A stretch of DNA of 64,000 bases. Origin: Erpobdella octoculata. Lineage: Eukaryota; Annelida; Clitellata; Hirudinida; Erpobdellidae. A program made the translations under genes and the position numbers. Positions 38,183 through 48,276 of the stretch are shown here, piece by piece. Positions within the stretch are counted from its first letter, which is position 1. The number at the start of each line of letters is the position of its first letter. The notes below the pieces were generated by a model. It was not told where the DNA came from. It saw nothing but the letters and a program-made list of their open reading frames with translations, and did not search any database. The DNA lies in the NCBI GenBank assembly GCA_963978895.1, contig OZ022241.1:40987829-41051828 (forward strand). The letters are read 5' to 3'.

Positions 38183-40645
38183 AGCAGCCTCAGAATGAAT
38201 GAAAAAAAGAAAAAAAAGTAAAAAAAATTTAAAAGATAAAATTCTAAACGAGAGACTTGGAAAGAAGCCGGAAGTCTGCTGTTCGACAAACGTTTTAAAA
38301 TGCACGTATCTCGACAACACTGCTCCCTCTCTCTCTCTCTCTCCCTCCCACCCGTAAAACCAACCTGCTACTAGCACAGGAACCCGTGTTTAGAGTGGAC
38401 GAGCTCGGCGATTTTTTCTTCGATGACGATTTCCTTTGCTGTGGGGGGGGCTGCAGCTTCTGTTGCAAACCTGCCCCTTCTGATTTGCTCTTCTTTCTCC
38501 TCTTCCCCTCTGCTCCCTCCGCTTCGGCACTGGCGGTCGTGGCTTCGTCCACGGCCGTCGAGAAGCGTCTCTTTTGAGCCGACTTCTTTCTGCCCTCGAC
38601 CTTCGGCTTCTGACCCGCGGGCTTTCCCGATTCGACGATCGAAGAGCTCGAGGCGGACGCCCCCTGCTTTCCGAGACCCTTGGACGTAGAAGGACCACGA
38701 TCCAGCGATTGCGCGTTAGCACCGGCGGAAGACGAGGCGGTCTGCTTGACCTTGATCGACCCCGACGACCTAGGCTGTCTGGGAGAACTCGAAACTAACG
38801 CACCGGAATGGTTTCTCTTCTTCCTCGATCCTCGAGATTCGGCCGGGTCTTGTGTCTCGGCGGGCGATGGCGATCTGTTGCCCTTCGTGGGCGACTTGTT
38901 GGCTGGGCTTTTTCCTTTACCTTGAATGATATTTATTGTTTAAATTCTAAATTTTTTCGCTAGAACGCAAGAAGAAGGTTTTAAGCCATTTAGAAAAATA
39001 AAAATCTGTTTGTTCATTAGTGATTTGCGCGGGCAAAAAACTCAAAAACACCCGAGCATGGCCGGGCGACCCCACTAGTCGATCGTAAAACAGGATATCC
39101 TATCAAATCAAACGAGATCGATCAATGGAATACAACAAACCTGAAGATTTTCTCTTCTTCGCAGAAAAGTCCAAACCGTCCAGGAGCGAGGCACCGGGGT
39201 TTGACCTCAGCGATAGCCTCTTGTCTGACGAAGCTAGCGACGCTCGGAACAGCGAGAGTTGAATGAGTTCCTCGTCTTCGGAGCCGGAAGATAGCAACTC
39301 CGACTGTCTGCTGCTGGTGGAAATTTAAAAAAAAACTTGAGTGTTGATGATAATGGTGATAATCGTTATAGCAAGTACAGAAAGCTCTTATTGATTTAGG
39401 AGCTCAGTCTGTTTTATAGGCACAAAATTACAGGCCCGCTCAACCCCCTACTGGCTTGAACTTTATCGCCTGCCGTTTAGGCTGAATTTCTGTCGGGCAC
39501 ATGTCGACCGCCTCAACATGCCGGTTTGGCCCGCAAAGGGCTCTAATTACAACAACCACAACAGCCCCTATTCTACATCCGCCATCCCCCCCCCGATAAC
39601 TACAATAATATTGTGCCAACCTCAAATTCGCAGGGAAAGCAGCAGAAGACCTTGACGACGACGACGATAAATTACCGAAGTGACTCGTGTCGTACGGCGT
39701 GTCTTTCGCCTTGCTTTTCTTCGGGGCTCGACCCTTCCCCTTTCCCTCGCCGGCACTGCCGCTCGGCTTCTTGCTGTCGGACGTCGGCTGCTGCTTCCTG
39801 CTGGCAGCTGCTGCTCCCTGATTGGACGACTTAGGCGCAGCTTCTGCTGTCGCTGCGTCGTCTCCGATGCCGCCGGCTAGCGGGTGCTGCTTCTCTCTTG
39901 ACGATTTTCTGCACGAATTCGTCAAGCGAATGAAACTAAACATCTTCAAAAACTGAGACTAAACTTGTGAAAGTAAATTATAAAAATAAAACGAAACCTA
40001 CGAAACAACTAGATTTCAGAGTTCTGTAGCAACTAAATATTTAAAACCAATGTTTGTTTTTTTTATAACTTCTTCGTACACCAAACAAACTCGAACACTT
40101 AAGACGTCTCAACGTCACACAATCACCGAGCAGTCTCGCAATTTATACAAACACAAACCCCCCGTTCGCTAGAATTTCACTGAATCGAAGTCTTCGTTAT
40201 TTTTTCCTTACAAACAATTGGGGGGGTGCTCCAAGTACTAACCATGCACGTACAAGTACAAGTACTCCAGTAGCAAGTACAAGCAGGTCACAAGTACAAG
40301 TACATAAGTCTCAAGTACAAGTACATAAGTCTCAAGTACAAGTACATAGGTCTCAAATACAAGTAAATAAGTCTCAAGTACAAGTACATAAGTCTTAAAT
40401 ACAAATACATAAAAGTCTCAAGTACAAGTACAAGTACCCCATCTCTACAAACAATCAACCCCCAACTCTCGGGCCGTCAAGAACTGAAATTCTAACCCTG
40501 CGTTGGAAGAACTGGCTGTCGGCTTTGCGTCTTCGACTTCTGCGGCTGAAGAAGACGTCGCTGGAGATTGCTGGTTGCTGTTTCTTGCTTCTCTGTTAGA
40601 TACTCGCTGTGTTACTTTCGAGTAGCTCTTAGGATGATCGGCCAT
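20694..40645 (-). CDS. TRIP12: TRIP12, HECT-type E3 ubiquitin ligase with ARM-like and WWE domains
   Basis: Forty exons on the minus strand give about 2429 residues (human ~2000). N-terminal disordered Lys/Ser-rich part: 40645-40497, 39908-39621, 39307-39141, 38920-38365, 38014-37722. ARM-like repeats, residues ~485-780 ([28 protein letters not shown]): 36707-36625, 36407-36183, 35938-35846, 35102-34941, 34683-34561, 34151-34040, 33463-33399, 33171-33122. WWE domain ~790-895 ([30 protein letters not shown]): 32956-32800, 32607-32445. Middle: 32112-31994, 31507-31401, 31174-31056, 30897-30552, 30191-29961, 29698-29227, 28979-28793, 28091-27988, 27441-27163, 26910-26806, 26723-26631, 26409-26275 ([19 protein letters not shown]), 26070-25724, 25503-25364, 25071-24926, 24689-24547, 24285-24126. 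HECT: 23885-23787, 23450-23336, 23229-22973, 22791-22567, 22295-22131, 21773-21660, 21485-21287, 20890-20694. Catalytic Cys is in [14 protein letters not shown] (codon 20798-20796). The nuclear ligase acts in ubiquitin-fusion degradation and DNA-damage control. The boundary of exons 20/21 is least certain. Confidence 0.96.
20955..21090. repeat. 39 bp AT-rich tandem repeat, TRIP12 last intron
   Basis: ATGTTATAAAATATTATAAA recurs at about 20965, 21004 and 21043, then more loosely. Confidence 0.9.
21175..21282. repeat. CAT/CAC-rich trinucleotide tract
   Basis: Imperfect ATC and CAC triplet runs end next to the splice donor of TRIP12 exon 39. Frames giving poly-Asp or poly-Gly here are repeat artefacts. 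Confidence 0.85.
25238..25293. repeat. (AAT)n microsatellite in TRIP12 intron
   Basis: About 18 AAT units with one variant triplet. Confidence 0.95.
26139..26258. repeat. 24 bp minisatellite in TRIP12 intron
   Basis: About five copies of a unit containing CATCAACTTCCTGTTTATCT lie shortly before the exon at 26275-26409. Confidence 0.93.
28583..28740. repeat. 21 bp minisatellite in TRIP12 intron
   Basis: About eight copies of the 21 bp unit, with core GCCAGACAGTACAATCAAG. The period is a multiple of three, so every frame stays open across it. Confidence 0.95.
29065..29208. repeat. 27 bp minisatellite in TRIP12 intron
   Basis: Five copies of a 27 bp unit with core ACACGTCAACTGATACAATA, ending about 20 bases from the exon 21 donor. 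Confidence 0.93.
31790..31955. repeat. Imperfect AT-rich repeat (AGCAGCTT units) in TRIP12 intron
   Basis: Six or so degenerate units with core AATTATAATAATTTATAAGC. Confidence 0.75.
32990..33105. repeat. ~23 bp minisatellite in TRIP12 intron
   Basis: Five imperfect copies with core ACAGCTGATAGGGATCGTTG between the exons at 32800-32956 and 33122-33171. Confidence 0.9.
34210..34375. repeat. AT-rich tandem repeat (AATAGAAAAATAAAT units)
   Basis: Repeated AAATAGAAAAATAAATCAA units in a TRIP12 intron. Confidence 0.85.
35725..35800. repeat. (AG)n microsatellite in TRIP12 intron
   Basis: About 35 AG units with one AA interruption, 45 bases downstream (in the sense of the gene) of the exon 8 donor. 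Confidence 0.97.
38111..38179. repeat. (TA)n microsatellite in TRIP12 intron
   Basis: A pure TA run of about 34 units between exons 4 and 5 of TRIP12. Confidence 0.97.
40235..40441. repeat. AAGTACAAGTACATAAGTCTC array in TRIP12 intron 1
   Basis: About nine copies of a 20-odd base unit rich in AAGTAC lie in the first coding intron, next to a CATCTCT motif. A related GTACTCGTACTCG array lies at 48555-48781 in the second TRIP12-type gene. Confidence 0.85.
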
Positions 40646-42092
40646 AGATAACTAACGCGCATCTGCGCAAAATATGATGAAAGTCCGTTCGTTGGGTGTT
40701 TCCTAGCAGCAGTAGTAGTAGTAGTAGTAGTAGTAGTAGCGCTTCTGGCAGTGGTTTATACTGAAGAGTAAGTAAAGTGATGTTATAAAAATCAGTAAAG
40801 AAACGAAGAACTTTGAAAGTTAAATCGCTCATGACTGCGGTTATTTTTAATGTAATATGATTAATATCTCTCTACTATGATTAAAATAGTGAATAGGAAA
40901 TTAACGATAAAGTTGGGTTACGAAATTCAGTAAAGAAACGAAAAACTTTGAAAGCTAAGTCGCTCAAGATTCTGGTTATTTTAATGGTCACTCTCTTTAT
41001 CTTTCTATTATGACGAAGATAGTAAACTGGGAATAAATTATACAGTTAACACAACACCCCAGAGGGATAGGGATGAAACATTCTGTTATGCTTAAACAGA
41101 GTTGGTGGAAATGAACAGTTTTTTTTGTAGCAATTTCATTATTTATAAAAAAAAAAAAGAGGACCTATATTAAAACCACAAAACAAAGAAGCTAATTCGT
41201 GTCGCCAAGTAATTGCCTGTCCTAACTAGAAACTAAACTAAACTAGACAAGTACATAAGTGATAAATAATATCATTGTCGCCATCGAACTTCGTACTAAA
41301 ATGGAGGCAAATTTACGAACGAAAACTGATTGGAACCCACCCGGACGATTCCGACAACTGAATTGAAAATAAATTATACGTTCGTACCGCCCGGAACCAA
41401 TTATAATTTTACCACATAGCAACCCGAGTATCAGACGGAACACATACGAAACTGGGATCGTTTTTTAAAGTTTTAACGGCGGAATAAAAATTTGGCAAAC
41501 TAGCCTGTAAATATCTTAATAGACATTAAAACGAGGTTTTAAATGAACGTTATTTGATGAAGCTGTGACCTTAAAAAACAAGCTAAATAGCCCAAAAATC
41601 GGACTCAGCTTACCAAGCAAACACAACACATAAGGCATAAGCTCAACCATTGAAGTATATTGAAGGATAACAGTACCTAACAGTCGCATGGAGAAGAATG
41701 CTATTGTTCTTAGAATTTTCAAAGTGTTTTTTATTTAAAAATTATTTTAGCATTACACATCAGATTCATGTAATAATGTCTTTTTTACTGAAATCAATAT
41801 ATTTTCATGGGTCTTACGTATACTTATTGCGAACTTACACTTTTTAAAATATCTAAATTATACCCACAATGAGTGTTATTATTGTATGTCATTAAAAAAA
41901 AAACTCTACTAATGTGTCTTAAAATCTTATTAGTTCTTTTTCATAGTTTGAATAAAGCCATTTAATAAAGGTGTCGAATAATCTCGAAACGTTGAGAACA
42001 TTCTACCTATGTGACATAATTTTATCACTAACCGGTTTTGATAGGCGCTAGTGTCTGTGTTGGTCTTGGCTTTTAAACGTCTAACCATATAT

Positions 42093-42378
42093 GTATATAT
42101 GCCCACGTCTGTGTAAGACGTTTTTGCGTGACGATTTGCTATCCATGGCAAATTAATTTATATATATGTATAAATAATAAACAGTTATTTTATTTTATTT
42201 TTTATATAATTTAAATAAGGTAAATATTTTTCAATTTATTTAAATATTAAAAGTTATTTCGCAATTGTACACTGTCAGTCCTAATAAAGATAAAAAAATG
42301 GCGTGCAATCAAAAAAGACTAAAAAATGAAATTTAAAAAAAATCCGTCATTTTTGTTGGGCTATCTCTATTATAATTA
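42093..42378. mobile_element. Left copy of ~285 bp non-coding direct repeat
   Basis: It starts GCCCACGTCTGTGTAAGACG, contains TTAAAAGTTATTTCGCAATTG and ends near ATCCGTCATTTTTG and a CTATCTCT motif. The same order is seen at 43930-44216. It looks like a short non-autonomous transposon; the termini were not resolved. Confidence 0.75.
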
Positions 42379-42984
42379 TAAATGATTTGCTGGGTCACCC
42401 GGTAGGGGAGATGGGGGATACTTGATCTTTTGGCAATAACGGATGCGTGACGAGACGAATCTATGATATGTGACGTCACATTAAATTGAATGATAGCAGT
42501 GACCTAAAAAAATTTCAATATATTCTTACATTTTGGCTACATTGCACTTTTGCACTATTGAGCATAAGAAAACCAGGGTAGAAGCTTATTGACACAGTCT
42601 TTGGACTCTCGCCTGGACATAGTCTCCGAAGCCACCGTCACCAAGTCAGCCGCATTAGAAAATGCGACTGAATTGGGGACTCTTACCTGGACACGGTTGT
42701 TTCTGTGTTTGGATTTGCTGCCTCTGGTCTACATCCTACGAAACTATGACTAAGTCAATATTTCTTAATGCTGCTTTTTGTTACCGAGGGCCGCAGCTCC
42801 ATCTACTGGCAGTGAAAGTAATTTGAAACCTGCAGTTTTTTATTTAAAAAATAATAATTTTTTAAGTTGAATAGGGACGAGCTTGCAGATTTTTTGGCGT
42901 CATAATTGAGGAGAGGTCTGATTTTTTTTGTGACGACGTGTGGCCAGTGGAGGGGGGGGGGGGTGTGTAACAAGTGAACCGTAA

Positions 42985-43180
42985 AAAACTTCGTTTTTTT
43001 AAATACTTTTTAATTTTTATTTATTTATTATTTTTTTACCGTGATTATCTCAAAATTAATTTTGGCCCTAATGAATCTATGGACCAAGTTTCAGATCGAT
43101 TAGATGACGGGAAATGAGTTTGTGTTCAATCAGACAGACAGTGGATATGTGTTAACATTACTTAATATAAAGGATTTATA
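42985..43180. mobile_element. Interspersed repeat copy (GTAAAAAACTTCGT family)
   Basis: It begins with CCGTAAAAAACTTCGTTTTT, carries the inverse of the CCGTCATCTAATCGATCTGAA core and ends ATATAAAGGATTTATAATA, the same end as the element at 49504-49896. Confidence 0.6.
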
Positions 43181-43929
43181 ATAATTCAGCCAAGTTCGGG
43201 TGACGTTTATGGGTGGCCCCAATAAACATAAAAAGCAAAGTACAGCATTCTCTTCCCAAGAAAAAACCGTTACATAAATAATTAAACTATTTTTTTTATT
43301 TTTTGCATGTTAAAATATTCAAAAATACGTTTCTTTGGTTATTAAATGACTAATAACTACTTTTATGTCTATGCTTTGTTTAATAGAGAAACCCGTTTAA
43401 GATAGAATTGACAATCAATTAAAGTAAAGCTAAGATTAAGACACGTACCTACATCCTTTGAGCTATTTTTAACACACTGTGACTGTGAGGTATGTTAATT
43501 TATGTTTATTCGATTCCGCAAATTGTCAGTTGACATAATTTAAATTCAAGTACATTGTTTTTTTTATTTTAATGCAATATTTGAGTTTTCTAGCCTATTA
43601 GTTTTTTAGGTTCGGTTATTTTTTGAAAAACCTCCGCACATCCCTATTATTGCTCAGTTTTCGTTCCCGCGCTTTCTTTGTAGCGTTTTTGGTGTGAAAT
43701 AGGATAAAACGAGCATTGATCAAAACTTTAACTAATACATTGTTTCACTAAAAGTAAAAAAAAGTGTTTTTATTGCTTGGAGACAATGAATAAATTATTA
43801 TAAAATAATACCATAAATATAATTACATTATTTGTTTAGCACTGCTTTCTAACCACTTTACTAATGTCTTTAGGTTTTTCAACGTAGGTTAATTTATCGC
43901 ATGATTCTTAGGCCAGTCATATATAATAT

Positions 43930-44216
43930 AATAGCCCACGTCTGTGTAAGATGTGTTTGCGTGACGATTTGCTATCTATGACAAATTAATTTATATACAA
44001 TACTAATAAATAATATAAATAATTTTTTTTATATAATTTAAGCAAGGTAAACATTTTTTAATTGGTTTAAATATTAAAAGTTATTTCGCAATTGTTCACT
44101 GTCAGCCCTAAAGAAAAAAAAAGGTGGCGCTGCAATAAAAACTAATAAATAATAAAATTTGAGAAAAATCCGTCATTTTTGACGGTCTATCTCTAGTTTC
44201 ATTATAATTGAACAAT
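43930..44216. mobile_element. Right copy of ~285 bp non-coding direct repeat
   Basis: Same element as at 42093-42378 with scattered substitutions. It ends with the palindrome CCGTCATTTTTGACGG, about 135 bases before the start codon of the second TRIP12-type gene. Confidence 0.75.
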
Positions 44217-44351
44217 ATAACTGGCCTGTCGCTTTTATGTCAACCATAAAACCACTATTTCAATTCAACGAGGGGTTTGAGAATTATAATTTAAATAAAT
44301 AAATTAAGAGTTTTTTTGTTTATTTTAGTTAAATAAAGCAGAAGATTCATT

Positions 44352-47300
44352 ATGGATGCACAGAATGACTCAGTAAGTAATTACTTGGGCCTCGTCGAAG
44401 CTCTTTCATCTAACTCCTCCGACGATGAAGTAATGTCATCCACCATCCGCTCTCTCAACATCGTAAGTTTTGTCGTTGCTACAGCTTCATTGCAAATACT
44501 ATTTAAGGCTTTGTTCTACATCGTCTACTCTACGTAAAAGTTGTTTTTGTTTAGTAAATTTAGTAAAAATTATTCGAACCATAAATTATTTTTCGCAAAT
44601 TTAGGTTCATTTTTTCTTATACGAAAATTAAAACTGAAAATTCATTTTTTTGTAAAACCTAGACTCTTCAAGAAAACAAAGGGACCATCGTTCCAATCAT
44701 CGACATAGAAACGCTGAGCCTAAAAGCAATGGTAGTATTTGAACAGTCTGGAAGTCTGGATGTCATGTCTGGTATTTGCACTCTTATTGACATCTTGTGG
44801 ACTATGAAAGCCGAATTTCAACAGCCCCTTTTGACATGTGCACCGTATTTGCTCAACAAGGTACCGATAATATAATGCAACTTTTTACATATATAATATA
44901 ATGCGACTTTTTACATATATATTTATTTTATATATTTTTCTTCATATTTAAAAATGATTTAAAAATGTTATTGTGATAAAAGAAGAGAACCTATATGGTT
45001 TTATGATAAATTTAATTTTTTGTTGAATACCAATTCGGCCCATCAAACTCAAAAAAAAAACATATTCGACCAGAAAGCATCTTTTTGCTTTCATCAGATC
45101 GTGCCATTGGTTGTTGAAACCAAAGCGACCATTTTTAGTCGTTTTAGAACTTTCTTCTATAAGGCTTCAGCAATCGACGAATATCAATAATTCCAAACTA
45201 ATAAAATTTAAATTAATTTTTTTTTTACAGTTAGTTCTTTACGACTGCGAAAAGCTCGCAACCAGCATAGCAAGAGTGATGGAGGTATTCATAGTCAAAG
45301 AACCAGAAGTATTCATTGAAAATGTTGGTTCAGAGTGAATTCAACTTTTTTTTTTGTAACGATTTTTTGATCAGCTATTGAGCACTTTAAACAACTTTTA
45401 CAGTGGAGTAGAAACGGTGCTGATACTCGGGTAAATTCCGGCAATCGGCTAACCGGGTAACTGTTTACAGTTTCTAGACTAGAGTGGTTTCAGTCTAATA
45501 ATGCAGTAAACAATTAGGTAGATGTGGTGGAATCCCAATTAAAAGTGACCTAACTTGTATTTATTTTGAAGCGTATAAATTTCTCGAGTAATAAACATCT
45601 AAATAACTTATTCTCTATCTTTCGAACGCAGAATGGTTTTGAAATTTTCATCCAATTCGTGGATTGTCCTGACTTGAATGCACGAGAAATGTCGTCGCAG
45701 ATATTAAAGTTACTCTGTGGCTCGGTCAAGTTACTACAACACTTCCAGAAGCTGCGGGATATGCTAATCAAACAGATGAAAAGCGAGGTTGAATTGACTA
45801 TATTTGAGATGTATTATTATGATTTAAGTTGAAAAAATAATTTTAATATATATATATACATATATTCACATGTTAAAAGCTATTTATATATAACTTTCTT
45901 ATCTTTTAGGTTTTTGCGATCCAGTCCTGCGTAATGACGTGTGCTAAAAACCTTATCCAAAGATTCAAAGACTGCAAAGACTGCCCAACCTTGTTCTCAA
46001 ACTATGATATCGTCATCATGTTCATCAACAAACTGGTACATACGTCAATTCTATTTTTTGTTTTAAATTTACCGGTAATATGTTGAAAGAACAAATCAAA
46101 TATAAAGTAGCTGGAAATCGTAAGTTGAGATGATATACATGCCAGCATCTCTTTAATCACACTAAATCGACAAATCATAATATAATTTATTTTTCAGATG
46201 TTAACTCAAGAGTTTAATAACAAAACACAGAACTGTACGCTCGATTTGGTTTACACACTGTGTACCAGATGTCCCGGATTTACTGCACAGCTCTTGAAGT
46301 CCGGTGAGTCTTTCTTGTTTTTCTCCACAACACTTTTTATTTTTATTATTACATTATTATTTTTCGAATTATTTGACAATCAATTGATGAGAATATCAAT
46401 TATTTGGGCTTGAAAATTAGTTAGTTTTAAAATTGTTTAAAAATTAATTTCAAAGGTTTTTCAAAATCCCTTCTCAGCGGAGTTGTAGAAAATCCTGATG
46501 CTGGTGTAAACGAGGTTTGTTTTTTTTTTATTATTTAAAATCGTCAATGGAATTTTAGTTTGCATTTACAACATATGTAAAAGATCAACATCACATTTGA
46601 ATGATTACCTACTTACTCTACTTATATCTTAGCTGCTGCTGCTGCTTGAATATCTACTATTTTCAGTGACTGTGTAGGTCAGCCGGATAAAATGAAATCA
46701 TGTGGCTAAATAAATTTGAAAATTGAGTTTGAATCAGCTTTCATTCATTCATTATATTATCGGGTTGCTGAATTGACTGCAACGAATTGCTTATTAACAA
46801 GTATGAAAATTAGGTTAGGGACGTTCCGATCAGATTATCACAAAATATTTTACATATTTTTTATAATGTTCTCAAAAGCATATGAAACTGCACGATTCTT
46901 CAATCTACATGCACAAATTGCACCTGATTGAAAATACATTCACCTTTTAATTTTTTAAATCCCTTATATTAACTTCACCGCCGGTCTTGCTTGCTTGCCT
47001 GAATGTTTGCAAACCTTAAAAGCAAAAATTAACTAACTTTCCGTCATCCAATCAAGCTGAAATTAAAATAAACGGTTTTTTTTCATATAACATGGAAAAT
47101 GTTTGTGTTCCACCAGCTAGATTTGTTATGTCATTCATTTATAAGATTGTGTTTCATCTTTCATTTCAGCACTATAATTTTAGAGCTCTTGACCGGGGTA
47201 GCATGTTGAGGATTTTCTATGTCGTGAGGTAAAGTATAATTTTAAACTGAATTATTTTAATTACCAACACCATTTTATTTAAAAAATTGTTATTGTTAGA

Positions 47301-48210
47301 GATATATTGCCACCTTTGCCGAACGAAGAATACATGTTGAGAGATGATTTAGTAAAAACAAGATTCAGATATCCAGAGCGAACAGGTTCATTATTAAATA
47401 ATATTTAAAATGTTAACAGATATTATTTATAGCTATAATGTCGGTCTTATATTAAAACATTAAAACTTCGTTGCGTTATGATGAAACCTGAATTCAATTC
47501 AAGTATTGAATTATTTCATTTTAATGTCCAAATTACTTTTAGCTGACGTTTTGTCTAAAGATGATGCTGGGCTGGCCACAGAATTTGCCAACAGACTTCT
47601 TGAGGCATTGGTTCTCTATGATAAATTTGGCGTAAGTAGTTGCTTAGTCTTTTTGTTTCAATTTTGTTCAATAGTTTACTTTCACACGATTAAAAATTTA
47701 GTAGATGTAGGACAATTAAAATTTTTATTTTTTAATTTTTAATATCCTTTGGGTCTACTAAAGTTAATAATTAGAAGCAAAATATGTTGTAATAATGTAT
47801 TGTATAAAAATGTATATTATTTTTAGGTCTTGGGCGCACGTTAATATTTTAAATTTATTTGATTGAACTTTTTATAATAATGGCAGAAAAGAGAAACGTA
47901 TTTTTTAATGCCTGACAGTTCAGTAAAAACAAAAAAACCATAATTTTCAACGGGATATTTCTTGTATAAGCTAATTAGAAAAAATTGGTGTAATTCTGTT
48001 TTATAAGCTGAAAAATAACAAAGACTTTAATAAACAACATCATTGAATTCGTATAGTAAGACGTAAAAACGTTCCAGAGTGAGTGAGTAAATCAGTGATG
48101 AGCGGTAAATCTATATAGTATTATTGATATACGAATGAATGAATCCGCGTTAAGTTTGACATATAAATTTCGAAGTTGTGGTGTGTAATTGAACTTTGAA
48201 AACTTCCTAA

Positions 48211-48276
<66 letters not shown>

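Larger units (their letters stand above)
40646..44351. other. Divergent intergenic region between the two TRIP12-type genes
   Basis: This 3.7 kb spacer separates head-to-head start codons and should contain both promoters. The TRIP12 start is preceded by an acceptor-like TTTGCGCAG 17 bases upstream. The spacer holds a (TAG)n tract at about 40708-40740, a direct repeat pair at 42093-42378 and 43930-44216, and an interspersed repeat at 42985-43180. A second patch at about 42590-42720 contains two related stretches (GGACTCTCGCCTGGACATAG and GGACTCTTACCTGGACACGG). No gene recognised. Confidence 0.6.

Noticed and set aside
46716..46931. Plus-strand 71-codon frame in a TRIP12-like intron
   Set aside because: No similarity to the protein family, no suitable splice sites, AT-rich codon pattern like surrounding intron.
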